64,000 nt of DNA from Arabidopsis thaliana (Eukaryota; Streptophyta; Magnoliopsida; Brassicales; Brassicaceae). This document shows, piece after piece, positions 13,839-24,323 of the stretch; positions within the stretch are counted from its first letter, which is position 1; each line of letters opens with the position of its first letter. The DNA lies in contig NC_003074.8 in assembly GCF_000001735.4 (NCBI RefSeq), positions 3,286,101 through 3,350,100 on the forward strand. The letters run 5' to 3'. Both the position numbers and the translations under genes were made by a program. The notes below the pieces were generated by a model. That model searched no databases and had not been told where the DNA came from. It saw only the letters and a program-made list of their open reading frames with translations.

Positions 13839-15383
13839 ATGTCATTCTTATCATTTTCTCCTATTTCTCTGGACTTATTATCTAGTAATGTCTTCTTAAC
13901 CATTCTAGCGATTATCATATCCGGTTTACTTAAAACCATTACGTACCGGAAACACAATTCGAACCATTTAAATCTCCCGCCCGGCCCACCAGGATGGCCG
14001 GTGATCGGAAACTTATTTCAGTTCACGCGCTCCGGGAAACAGTTTTTCGAGTACGTCGAGGATCTCGTAAAGATCTACGGTCCGATTCTTACTCTCAGGC
14101 TTGGTACTCGAACAATGATCATCATCTCCGACGCCAGTCTCGCCCACGAAGCGTTAATCGAACGTGGAGCACAATTCGCGACCCGACCCGTTGAAACTCC
14201 GACCCGGAAAATCTTCAGCTCCAGTGAAATCACAGTTCATTCCGCTATGTATGGACCTGTGTGGAGGTCATTGAGACGGAACATGGTTCAGAACATGCTT
14301 AGCTCGAATCGGCTCAAGGAGTTTGGTTCTGTTAGAAAATCCGCCATGGATAAACTCATCGAGAGAATCAAATCTGAAGCTAGAGACAACGATGGACTCG
14401 TCTGGGTTCTGCAAAACAGCAGATACGCTGCGTTTTGTGTTTTATTAGATATCTGTTTTGGAGTTGAGATGGAAGAGGAATCAATTGAGAAGATGGATCA
14501 GTTGATGACGGCGATATTAAACGCCGTTGATCCAAAACTCCACGATTACCTTCCGATCTTAACGCCGTTTAACTACAATGAGAGAAATCGTGCTCTTAAG
14601 CTTCGTCGGGAACTTGTAGATTTCGTCGTCGGATTCATCGAGAAACGACGGAAGGCGATTCGGACCGCAACGGTATCGTCTTTCTCGTATCTTGATACAC
14701 TCTTTGATCTTAGAATCATCGAAGGAAGTGAAACGACGCCGTCTGATGAAGATCTTGTAACGCTCTGTTCGGAGTTTCTCAATGCCGGTACGGACACGAC
14801 TGGGGCGGCGATCGAGTGGGGAATCGCAGAGTTGATAGCGAATCCCGAGATTCAATCTCGACTGTACGATGAGATTAAATCAACGGTTGGAGATCGTGCG
14901 GTCGATGAAAGAGACGTGGACAAAATGGTCTTGTTACAAGCTGTAGTCAAAGAGATTCTCCGGCGACATCCACCGACTTACTTTACATTAAGTCACGGTG
15001 TAACGGAACCAACGACTCTCTCTGGCTATAACATCCCTGTCGGGGTCAACATTGAGTTTTATCTTCCCGGAATTAGTGAAGACCCGAAGATCTGGTCAGA
15101 GCCAAAAAAGTTCGACCCTGACCGGTTCTTATCAGGGCGGGAAGACGCCGATATAACAGGAGTTGCTGGAGTGAAGATGATGCCTTTTGGTGTTGGCCGT
15201 AGGATCTGTCCGGGGATGGGAATGGCGACGGTACATGTGCATTTGATGATAGCGAGGATGGTTCAAGAGTTCGAGTGGTTAGCCTATCCACCGCAGAGCG
15301 AGATGGATTTTGCCGGGAAGTTGGTGTTTGCGGTTGTGATGAAGAAGCCGTTGAGGGCCATGGTGAGACCTAGGGTACAATGA
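13839..15383 (+). CDS. CYP77A7: Cytochrome P450 CYP77A7
   Basis: Intronless 514-codon cytochrome P450, probably ER-anchored and acting on fatty acids like other CYP77A enzymes. The N-terminus has a hydrophobic anchor (about 10-32) then the proline hinge LPPGPPGWPVIGN. The I-helix oxygen-binding motif AGTDTT is at about 316-321. The K-helix ExxR is KEILRRHP. The heme loop is PFGVGRRICPG with Cys ligand at about 457. The start is the ATG at 13839, just downstream of a purine-rich leader. It is the first of a tandem pair with CYP77A6, similar throughout. I recall a reproductive (unfertilized embryo sac, UNE9) annotation for this locus; the substrate is not shown by sequence. Confidence 0.95.
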   Translation: MSFLSFSPISLDLLSSNVFLTILAIIISGLLKTITYRKHNSNHLNLPPGPPGWPVIGNLFQFTRSGKQFFEYVEDLVKIYGPILTLRLGTRTMIIISDASLAHEALIERGAQFATRPVETPTRKIFSSSEITVHSAMYGPVWRSLRRNMVQNMLSSNRLKEFGSVRKSAMDKLIERIKSEARDNDGLVWVLQNSRYAAFCVLLDICFGVEMEEESIEKMDQLMTAILNAVDPKLHDYLPILTPFNYNERNRALKLRRELVDFVVGFIEKRRKAIRTATVSSFSYLDTLFDLRIIEGSETTPSDEDLVTLCSEFLNAGTDTTGAAIEWGIAELIANPEIQSRLYDEIKSTVGDRAVDERDVDKMVLLQAVVKEILRRHPPTYFTLSHGVTEPTTLSGYNIPVGVNIEFYLPGISEDPKIWSEPKKFDPDRFLSGREDADITGVAGVKMMPFGVGRRICPGMGMATVHVHLMIARMVQEFEWLAYPPQSEMDFAGKLVFAVVMKKPLRAMVRPRVQ

Positions 15384-16055
15384 AAGCCGCAGGTTTGTAG
15401 CATATCCAACTTTTAAAAATGAATAAATGCTGTATGGAATACATGCATAAACTGATAAACACTCTCATGTAAAAATGAATACAAGAAGCATATTGGTACT
15501 CAAGTCATGTTTTCCATTAAGAATCTTTTAGAATTCTGTTATCTTTGAGGGTAAAAACTTAACTATGTTTGTAATAAAAGCTTAGAATGAGAATTTGGTA
15601 AAACAACTGTCATGCTAAACACTAAAAATGGGAGAATACAAAATAAACTTGAGATATGAGTATTTTGTTTGTTACAATTTATGATGCTAAAGCCAAAAAC
15701 ATTGAGAAAAGAAAAAAAAAACATAATCTTCTTAACTGAGAAACGTTGACATGCAGAATCACACGTTAGAAGATAACTACCGTGTGTTAGCAAACAATTT
15801 ACACGATTACAACTACTGTACTAGTCATGAAAGACAAGACTTTAAATTTCCATCGTACTTCTTGTGCATACCAAACTCAGCCTCATAAAATTAAATGAAA
15901 CCAATCGCAAAACTGGTTACTTTAAATTCTCCTCACCTAAATTATCATGCTCTGCTCTGTTTTTATACCTTCCTCTGCTTTTCCCTTCCACTCTTAATCC
16001 TCCATAGCTACAAACAAAGCTCAGTGAAAAGAAGAAGAAAAACAAGAAGCTAAAA
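15384..16055. other. Spacer between the two CYP77A genes
   Basis: Holds the 3' UTR of CYP77A7 and the promoter of CYP77A6. A TTTTATACC TATA-like element lies near 15961, about 95 bp before the ATG. No gene is seen. Confidence 0.5.
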
Positions 16056-17597
16056 ATGTCTATCCTTTCGTTTCCTCACACTTTCTTTAACATCTCTCCT
16101 TCACTCTTCTACACTATCCTTATATCCAGTTTAGTTCTACTGATCCTCACGCGCCGGAGTGCTAAATCAAAGATCGTGAAGCTTCCTCCAGGTCCTCCGG
16201 GGTGGCCGGTGGTTGGAAACCTCTTCCAATTCGCGCGCTCCGGGAAGCAGTTTTACGAGTACGTTGACGATGTAAGGAAAAAATACGGTCCTATCTACAC
16301 GTTGAGGATGGGAAGTCGAACAATGATCATAATCTCTGATTCAGCTCTCGTCCACGACGTTCTGATTCAACGTGGACCAATGTTCGCAACCCGACCCACC
16401 GAGAATCCGACCCGAACCATCTTCAGCTCCAACACTTTCACCGTTAACGCTTCAGCGTACGGTCCAGTATGGCGATCCCTGAGAAAGAACATGGTACAGA
16501 ACATGTTAAGCTCGATCCGGTTCAGAGAATTCGGGTCGTTGAGACAATCCGCAATGGATAAACTCGTCGAGAGGATCAAATCAGAAGCTAAAGACAACGA
16601 CGGTCTTGTTTGGGTCCTAAGAAACGCAAGATTCGCTGCGTTTTGTATTCTTTTGGAGATGTGTTTTGGAATCGAAATGGATGAAGAATCGATATTGAAT
16701 ATGGATCAAGTGATGAAGAAAGTGTTGATCACACTCAATCCAAGACTCGATGATTATCTCCCGATTCTTGCTCCGTTTTATTCCAAGGAGAGAGCAAGAG
16801 CTCTCGAGGTTCGTTGTGAACAAGTTGATTTCATCGTTAAACTCATCGAGAGACGACGGAGAGCGATTCAGAAGCCGGGGACTGATAAAACGGCGTCGTC
16901 TTTTTCTTATCTTGATACACTCTTTGACCTTAAAACCGAAGGTCGTATAACGACGCCGTCTAATGAAGAGCTTGTGTCGCTCTGCTCTGAGTTTCTTAAC
17001 GGTGGTACGGATACGACGGGGACGGCGATCGAGTGGGGTATAGCGCAACTGATTGTGAATCCTGAGATTCAATCTCGGCTCTACGATGAGATTAAATCAA
17101 CGGTTGGAGATCGTGAGGTTGAGGAAAAAGATGTGGATAAAATGGTCTTTTTACAAGCCGTTGTTAAGGAGATTTTACGGAAACATCCTCCGACATACTT
17201 TACGTTGACTCATTCCGTCACGGAGCCGACGACGGTCGCCGGTTACGATGTTCCCGTTGGGATTAACGTTGAGTTTTATCTTCCGGGAATAAATGAGGAT
17301 CCAAAGCTTTGGTCTGATCCGAAGAAATTTAACCCGGATCGGTTTATTTCGGGTAAGGAGGAAGCGGACATAACCGGTGTAACCGGAGTTAAAATGATGC
17401 CGTTCGGTATTGGCCGTCGGATCTGTCCGGGGCTAGCGATGGCGACCGTACACGTGCATTTGATGCTAGCGAAGATGGTTCAAGAGTTTGAGTGGAGCGC
17501 TTATCCGCCGGAAAGTGAAATTGATTTCGCCGGGAAATTGGAGTTTACGGTGGTAATGAAGAAACCGTTGAGAGCCATGGTTAAGCCAAGGGTCTAA
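16056..17597 (+). CDS. CYP77A6: Cytochrome P450 CYP77A6 (mid-chain fatty acid hydroxylase)
   Basis: Intronless 513-codon P450. The recalled Arabidopsis protein makes mid-chain hydroxylated C16 cutin monomers (10,16-dihydroxypalmitate) needed for petal nanoridges, working after a CYP86A omega-hydroxylase. Visible features: N-terminal membrane anchor (about 12-33), hinge LPPGPPGWPVVGN, I-helix GGTDTT (about 316-321), ExxR in KEILRKHP, and heme loop PFGIGRRICPG with Cys near 457. The I helix has Gly where CYP77A7 has the usual Ala. The ATG at 16056 follows a GAAGAAGAA-type leader. Tandem duplicate of the gene 670 bp upstream. Confidence 0.96.
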   Translation: MSILSFPHTFFNISPSLFYTILISSLVLLILTRRSAKSKIVKLPPGPPGWPVVGNLFQFARSGKQFYEYVDDVRKKYGPIYTLRMGSRTMIIISDSALVHDVLIQRGPMFATRPTENPTRTIFSSNTFTVNASAYGPVWRSLRKNMVQNMLSSIRFREFGSLRQSAMDKLVERIKSEAKDNDGLVWVLRNARFAAFCILLEMCFGIEMDEESILNMDQVMKKVLITLNPRLDDYLPILAPFYSKERARALEVRCEQVDFIVKLIERRRRAIQKPGTDKTASSFSYLDTLFDLKTEGRITTPSNEELVSLCSEFLNGGTDTTGTAIEWGIAQLIVNPEIQSRLYDEIKSTVGDREVEEKDVDKMVFLQAVVKEILRKHPPTYFTLTHSVTEPTTVAGYDVPVGINVEFYLPGINEDPKLWSDPKKFNPDRFISGKEEADITGVTGVKMMPFGIGRRICPGLAMATVHVHLMLAKMVQEFEWSAYPPESEIDFAGKLEFTVVMKKPLRAMVKPRV

Positions 17598-18245
17598 ATT
17601 TGTTTAATTATGAAAACGATGTGTGCTTATATATTAAAGAAGGAACCTATACTCTTGAAATTTGTCAAGTGCTTTGTGAATTTCTAGTAAAAGATTTCAT
17701 TTATTGTCAAAACACATCAATAAATGATTTTGCTTTTTTTTTTTTTTTTCAATGTAAAACTGAGCTACCTTGAGATTGTGCTTAACACTAATAATTTCGT
17801 ACATACACCGAAAGTAGGGCCAAGTAGCTATAAAGAGAAGAGACATGTCGATGTCAAAAATGAAAAAGACATGAATGTGATGCTGGACTTTCATTGAGCC
17901 GCAAAAGTTAGCTCAGATTTTAACTTGTTAACTAATCTTGTTGCATGTTCATGAATCATTGAATGTTTGAAATAACAGTTCACGCAATGTATCACTGTTC
18001 TACTTCACTTTTAATGCGAAACTAATGGCCCATTAACAACCAGAATAATGCTAATCATCATTTTTGGGCTTAGCTTGCTTTGATTAGATTTGTGAAGGAG
18101 AAGCCCATTATATTGGCCCAATAGCAAATACCCAATTAATTCCTCTCCCTCGCTTCTTCCTCGTTCTTCATTCGAGCAGAATCAATCTCATCGCTCTGTT
18201 GTGTCTAATTGAAGCTTTGGATAAGCTTCTTCCAATACCTCTACA
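17598..18245. other. Spacer between CYP77A6 and APEM9
   Basis: Contains the CYP77A6 3' UTR, a T run at 17734-17749 and the APEM9 promoter. GGCCCA/TGGGCC (site II-like) elements appear near 18028 and 18115-18121, as is common before housekeeping genes. No other gene is seen. Confidence 0.45.
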
Positions 18246-20206
18246 ATGGAGGCAACTGATATTTGGGGAGAAATTGAACGTTCTGAGAGGTATTCCTGAG
18301 AATTTGCTTAAATTTTAATTTTTCATGCTTGCGAATTTTGGTTCCGTACTTGGCCATGTGTATAAGGAGAAGTCAAAATTTTCTCAGAATTAGTTATCAC
18401 GATAATTATCTATCCGGCTTTGATTCAGTCATGTATAGAGTTTGTAGAAAAACGATTCATCACAGACTTGACAAGAAACAAGTTCAAATGAAATTGCTTA
18501 TGATGATGTCCACTCAAATTTATCTCATACTTGTAAAAATTATCTGTTTTCAAGTTGAGAAATTGGCTCAGTACCAATTTCATTACTCATTTTTTTTTTT
18601 GTTGGATGTGTATAGTTACCTAGTGTGCTCTATGTATGAAGAGGCAGAGTCATTATCTTCCTCTATACTGAAAAGAATATTTGGCAACATTGATGTTTTA
18701 TCCGACGAAGCTTCTCAAGGTGATCATCAATTTCATGATATGTTGGAATCTGCTGGTATGGTCTTAGTTCAATCCTTGCATGGAATCGGCAGGTATATTT
18801 CATTTACTGTATTCAGATGTTATAACATGAGTAGTTCTTTTGCCTCTTACTTCTGTTTGGAATTGGATGCTCTAAAGAAACTTTAGAGTCTTGGACGCTT
18901 GTTGTAGTTTTGGCTATGTGATAGTTTTTGCCAACAAATGCCTTTTTCATGCAGGACAGTTGAGATTGTAAATGAGTTAAGAGATGTGTTTGGAGAAGTT
19001 GCAGCTATTCCTGTTCAAGTTCTTCTTACTGGGTATTGTTCTTGTTCTAAATCTTTCAAAGTATTACAGCTTAAGATGCTTTAAAAGGAGAATATTTGGT
19101 TCTTTTTGCAGTTTATTTTTCAAAACTAGGAGTAAAATACATTCATTTTATTTGCTAACTTTTTCTTCTTAAGGGGAGTACAATAACATTCATTTTATTT
19201 GCAAACTTTTTCTTCTTAAGGGGAGTACAATACTGCTCTCTGGATGCATTAGCATAGACAAAAGTCACAGAACAAGATTGTTGAAATCTAGTTTATTGAT
19301 CTTCTTCCCTTTTTTTCCCTTTTAGAGTATGCCTTCAAATATCAAATGGTTCCTATTTGGGTGTACGTGATATTCTGGAAGAGTTCTTTAGAATATGGGT
19401 TTACAAGGACAACCACTATATCCTAAATGATGCTGGAGTAAGTACAAAAGGATTCCATGCGAAAAACTGTTTAGATATTGATGAGTACATGGAAGTCGTT
19501 GAGCTGTATACTTTTGGAGTTCTTGCAAAATTTTCAAATGACATGGGCCTAGCCATTTCATGGGTTGAAAAAGCTGCATTGCCTGAGGAAAGGCGACAGG
19601 TACTAACTATTGAATATTTTCGTGAGTTGTGTATGAAATTGTGAATTTGTTCTAACTATGATGCTACACTAAACTGTCTATTTCAGGGGATTTTGAGAAG
19701 ATTGCATTCCTTACTTTCTCTCAAAACAGCTAGTTCTTTTGAGGAAAATTCCAAAGATTCTTCTTATGCTGTAGTGAATAACAAGAAGTCGTTGGGTAAT
19801 GAAAAGAATGATGAGATTGATTCTTTCCTGAAACTATCTAAACAGCATGAACCTTGGTCACTTTGGTCATCCCATCCTCTAAGCCTCAAGGTTGGTAATA
19901 CCCAATTTAGCATGTCCAGGGGAAAGGTTGCCGTAAGCCTTGTTGGATTAATCATATGTTATGCTTTGAAGAGAAAACGAGCTGCTTTGATAAGGTAAGA
20001 ATTCTTATAAGCTTGTTTCTATGCTTGAATGATCAGAAGTTGTGTGATGAAAAAATACATTGTGAAACTTGTTTACTTGTTTCAGGATCATTCGCAGGCA
20101 AATGGAGTCCACGAGAAAAGCAATAGTAGATTTCTGGAAGCTTGCGTTTTCATACCAAGTGAATCCTCTTGCAGCAATTCAATCCATACCAAGCACCACA
20201 ACATGA
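18246..20206 (+). CDS. APEM9: APEM9, peroxisomal membrane tether for PEX1-PEX6
   Basis: Peroxisomal membrane protein that, from recall, anchors the PEX1-PEX6 AAA ATPase and is the plant functional counterpart of PEX26/Pex15. Six exons: 18246-18289, 18616-18792, 18955-19032, 19326-19599, 19687-19994 and 20086-20206, giving 333 codons with GT-AG introns. Most of the protein is a soluble helical region. One membrane segment sits at about residues 271-286 (VAVSLVGLIICYAL), followed by a basic KRKR stretch and a C-terminal tail of about 40 residues. Intron 3 carries a 47-bp tandem duplication. Database names calling this locus a PDK1-like protein probably come from the PDK1 fragment immediately downstream. 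Confidence 0.92.
19139..19232. repeat. 47-bp tandem duplication in APEM9 intron 3
   Basis: Two adjacent 47-bp units, 19139-19185 and 19186-19232, differ at one position (gctaac versus gcaaac). They lie wholly inside the third APEM9 intron, so coding is unaffected. Confidence 0.93.
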
Positions 20207-20458
20207 AGATGGATCAAAATTTGGCATTGAAAATGCCTATGTAATACCAAACCAACACTCAAATATTTTCATAATTGGTTCTATTCAAAGTTCAAACTTA
20301 GTTTTCCCAAACTTCTCCACTTATATCAAACTGTAATCACTGAACATGATTAAGAACCCGTTGCATATTATGTTTTATCTATATTTCTCCTTGCCTTTTT
20401 AATATGGGATAAATCCTCGTATGTTTGGATTTCGAAGAAGCAAGGGATTACAGTTTCA

Positions 20459-20922
20459 GATTCAAAGCTTACACTTCAAGGGAATTCATCTTCTAATGGT
20501 GAAACTATTTACAGAAGCAAAAGCTTCGCCTTTAAGGCTCCTCAGGAGAATTTCACTTACCATGATTTCGAGCTCGGCAAGATCTATGGCGTTGGCTCTT
20601 ATTCAAAGGATTCATTTTTTCGATTTTTTTTCCTGTAAAAATCACACCTTTTTCTGCAATTTGGTTTGATTCATGAATCAATTCATATCCTGGAGATTTT
20701 ACGTATGTGTAATTGAATCAGGTTGTTAGGGCGAAGAAGAAGGATAATGGAACTGTGTATGCCTTAAAGATCATGGACAAAAAGTTTATCACCAAAGAGA
20801 ATAAAACCGCTTATGTCAAATTGGAGAGGATTGTTCTTGATCAACTCGAACATCCCGAGATTGTGAAACTGTTCTTTACTTTTCAAGACACGCAATCACT
20901 ATGTAGGTAGTTTCTATTCAAC
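20459..20922 (+). pseudogene. Truncated duplicate of PDK1 exons 1-2
   Basis: This stretch matches 3840-4366 of the PDK1 gene in the same orientation: part of exon 1, a shortened intron 1, all of exon 2 and about 20 bases of intron 2. Exon 2 (20722-20902) is the same length as the parent (181 bp) and still open, with one visible change in the HPGIVK motif (G to E). The copy lacks the start codon region. The exon 1 splice donor GT is changed to GA, so exon 1 cannot be joined as in the parent. The catalytic loop, DFG motif and PH domain are absent. It starts about 250 bp after the APEM9 stop and may fall in APEM9 read-through transcripts. Confidence 0.92.
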
Positions 20923-20982
20923 TAAAGTCTAGACTAGAACAAAAACTCTAAAACCCTAAACCAGAAAATCTCATCAAAAAGC

Positions 20983-22130
20983 TTAAGCCTTGTATAGTTG
21001 TTGAAAGCTTGCTAAACTCCCATCATCTTCACCATCATCATCGAAAAACCCGAAGTTTTCCTGCAAGTAGCGGCCATATTGATCCGGAGAAATTTGGTCA
21101 TTAAAATGTGGCTGCTGGCCAATAGAATTCAAGTTGGATCCAGTGACGGTTACATTGTCCCGGGAGTAGGGGTGATATTCACCCGGAGGAATTTGGTCAC
21201 CAAAACGTGGTTGCTGGCCCATAAAGTGCATGTTGCATCCAGGGATGGTTACATTGCTCTGGGAGAAGTAGTCTTGATAATGATCCGGAGGACTTTGGTC
21301 ATCAAAATGTGGCTGCTGGCCCATAGAATTCAAGTTGGATACAGGGACGGTTACATTTTCGGCATCTCCCAGAGTCATATCATGGATACTGAAGCGTTTC
21401 CCCTTCTTATTTTTTTGCCTTAAGAAATACTTCTGAGCATGGCTTGCCACTTGCATCGGGCTCCTTGACGTCACACATTCCCTCGATATGCTCTTCCAAT
21501 CTCCTTTCCCATACTTGTTTAGTCCATCCAAAAACAATCTGCAAAATATTATCATTTATTAATCAACCAAAAGTCCATAACCATTAAGAGCACATTATTA
21601 TTAATCAACAATATCATCTATAATTAGCAAAGACATGTATATATAATATAGGTTCCTCCTAGCCCTAACCAACAAAACCCTAATTCATCAACCCTAGCAA
21701 GACTTAAACTGTTATGATATATACTTCCCCTAGTCAACAGAAACTCTAATTCAAAGATTTAAATATGAACTTTAATTCCACAATCCAAAGAAACCTTTTA
21801 TTCATATAATTCTTTGACTAACCTGTGTTCTTCTGGTGACCAAGGTATTCCCTTCTTTTTCCCCGTGCCCTGGGTTTTAGACTTAGTCGCTTCCGGCAGT
21901 GACACGTAATCATCTTCCGGGTACTTGGGCAAAGGATACTTACCCGATTCGATCAGCGTAACATCATCGACCAAGGCTTGGTAGTAGGAGTACACCTCCT
22001 TTAACGGTTTCTGCAGAAACTGAGCGATATTCTCTAAAAAATCCGGCGAACCCTCAGCAGGGAATCGAACCAGAGCTAACTCAAAACGCTTATCATCGTC
22101 CCTCTTCCAAATCGGAATTGCTGCATCCAT
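20983..22130 (-). CDS. MYB/SANT-like transcription factor (DIVARICATA-type), copy 1
   Basis: Two exons, 22130-21823 and 21538-20983, give 287 codons. Exon 1 encodes a SANT/RADIALIS-like MYB domain (about residues 5-60, starting [14 protein letters not shown]). A short linker leads to the second MYB domain, which begins IPWSPEEHR at the exon junction. Exon 2 supplies [14 protein letters not shown] and an intact plant SHAQKYF signature ([12 protein letters not shown]). This layout fits a nuclear DNA-binding protein; targets are unknown. The C-terminus contains three tandem repeats of 33-34 residues and an acidic end. This is the best preserved of four tandem relatives and the only one with the full SHAQKYF motif. 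I recall it as AT3G10580. The ATG at 22130 is preferred over an in-frame TTG upstream. Confidence 0.88.
21057..21357 (-). repeat. Three tandem 33-34-residue coding repeats
   Basis: Repeat units start at about 21357, 21255 and 21156 (minus strand) with periods of 102 and 99 bp. Each begins with NVT and carries a GQQPxFxDQ core followed by a Pro and Tyr-rich stretch. They form most of the C-terminal half of the copy 1 MYB protein. Confidence 0.9.
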
Positions 22131-22596
22131 AGTATCCAAAGAAAAAGAGAGAAATCTTGAGATCGCTAAAGATCAGGAATCTAATATATAAGCAAAAAAA
22201 TAAGAAAATGTTGAAGAGAACTTTAAGGAATCTGTTACTGAGGGTATTGTTTTCCGCTTCTAATCAGATTTATAGTGAGAAAATAATAGGGAATGTTGCA
22301 AAATGAACCCTCGTCTTACTTTAATTAGCAAAAGAAACCGGAGTTATCTTTATTTCGTCCTTAACCTCCATATTGCTCAACATACCAAAGGGTCTTAAAA
22401 CATTTATACTTTTACAAAGCAACCCAAAACATTTATAGTTTGTTCAAACCGGTCTTATACAGTTCATCAATCATCATCATCCGATATATACATCAGTACA
22501 TCATCATCATCAACATCCCCCTATACAATTGATCATCGTCAAGCAAAACTCATCATATACTCATATACTTGAACTTATCATCACCCGGAGGGTTTT
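22131..22596. other. Promoter of MYB copy 1 and 3' flank of copy 2
   Basis: Includes a TATATA-rich stretch near 22180 for the minus-strand copy 1. The segment at about 22265-22390 is visibly similar to 23525-23650 upstream of copy 2, so the tandem duplication unit included promoter DNA. No extra gene is seen. Confidence 0.5.
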
Positions 22597-23329
22597 CTAC
22601 TTAACAAAATCTGACTTGCCCTTAGTAGACTCCAAAGTTATGTCAAGGACACTCCAGCGTTTCCTCTTCTTACTGTCCAATTTTTGCCTTTTGTCATACT
22701 TTTGTGCATGACTTGCTACTTGTGTTGAGGTCACAAATTCCCTTGATATCATACTCCAAGCTCCTTTCCCATACTTGTTCAATCCATCAAGATCCCATAA
22801 TCGTCATTATCAAGGTCAAATAAAAACATTCTCTCACAAACACGATTATTCATCATCTTAATTCAACAATCTAAAGACGTTTATCAGAAAATCAACCACC
22901 AAGATTATCATAATCATATGTAATTCATAAGTCTTTGACTAACCCTTAATGCATCAACTCCAGCAAGATTTAAGACTCTTCCTCAATCAAAAGAAACCCT
23001 AAATTTATGTCTTTGACAAACCTGTGTTCCTCTTCTGTCCAAGGAATTATCCTCGGTATCTGATTCGTCTCCCCGTGTTTGGACTCAGTCGCTTCCGTCA
23101 GTGACACGTAATAGGCTTCCGGGTACTTGGGTAATGCATACTTACCCGATTCGATCAGCACAACATCATAGACCAATATTGCGTCGTAGTAGTACTTCAC
23201 CTCCTCCAAAGGTTTCTGTAGAAACTCGGCAATGTACTCCAAAAAATACGGCGAGCCCTCAGGGAATATCACCAGGGCTAACTCAAAACGCTTGTCATTG
23301 TCTCTCGTCCACGGCGGAATCAAAGCCAT
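22597..23329 (-). pseudogene. MYB/SANT-like gene, copy 2, second exon without a usable acceptor
   Basis: Exon 1 (23329-23022) is open and encodes a SANT-like domain ([14 protein letters not shown]) and the start of the second MYB domain (IPWTEEEHR) with a GT donor at the same place as in its paralogues. The matching second exon (about 22788-22597) encodes [10 protein letters not shown]. In this frame a TGA lies just upstream and no AG falls between it and the exon, so the ancestral junction cannot form. An in-frame AG inside the exon (start 22753) could give a shortened protein lacking the first helix. The signature reads SHAQKYD instead of SHAQKYF. It is either a decaying gene or one re-spliced to a shorter product. 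Probably AT3G10585. Confidence 0.65.
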
Positions 23330-24323
23330 AATATCCAAGAAAATGAAGAAAAATAGTTTGTGGAATCTGTCAGTCTGTGTCTGTCACTGAAGAGGGTTTG
23401 TTGTTCCTTTAATTATTTTTTGAGAACCTGAGAATTTTATAGAGGTGATTTCGCCGGATAAACTAATAAGAAAAACTACAAATTTAGCCCTCAATATATA
23501 ATGTCATTGAGATTTTTCGTTTCATATTAGATTTATAATGAGAAATAATAAGGAAAAATGTAAAATTAACCCTCCTCTTTGCTTTATTTAATAAAAGAAA
23601 CCCGAGTTATTTTATTTCGTTCTTAACCACCATATTATATATATCAAACTCAGAACTCAGAAGCTGTCTTTCTTTTTATTAAACGTGTTTATACGTCTGT
23701 TTAATTATCACAGAAAAAAATAAAATAAAAAGATGAAAACTTTCAGTACAAGAAAGAGTTCTAAGTACGTATGACTGACTTCTTTATGAATTTTCTTTCT
23801 TTTAAACGTGTTTACGCGCGGCCTTTATCACAGAAATAAATATTCTATTTTTTTTGAATTTAAAGAAAGAAAGAAAAGATTACTTTTCAGTTCAAGAAAG
23901 AATTCAAAGTATATATCTTCTTATAAAATTTTGGTCTTATTATGCTTCCAAGTTCCATGTAAATTAAATATACTGAAAGACAAACGGTTTGACTAAATAT
24001 TGATCATTTAATTAGTGATCATATTCACTTACTTTATATATAATATAATATCTTGGCTTTTTTAATGTTTTGAAACTATTTAAAATAAAAACTAACATAT
24101 ACTTGATAGAATCATTAATTATCCTATACACTTGAACATCATCAAGTGAAACTGATATTTTTGTATACCGAAACTACGTAGCAATCCTATACATATGCAG
24201 AAAACAAGCGAAGTTCCTTTTTTATTATATTAAATCTATATATATATATATATATATTATCTATTTTTGAGTTCAAGTTCCGTTGCTTGTTTCATTTCAC
24301 ACCATTCTTCTATCTTCCAACAT
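23330..24323. other. AT-rich spacer between MYB copies 2 and 3
   Basis: Contains the copy 2 promoter (similar to that of copy 1), stretches of A/T-rich low-complexity DNA and a (TA)n microsatellite around 24236-24259. I see no open frame that resembles a gene. Confidence 0.5.

Noticed and set aside
18329..18886. 185-codon plus-strand frame
   Set aside because: It reads through APEM9 intron 1 into exon 2 and on into intron 2; the spliced APEM9 frame is better supported.
24233..24259. (TA)n run
   Set aside because: Simple microsatellite in AT-rich spacer; no sign of an origin, hairpin gene or element.
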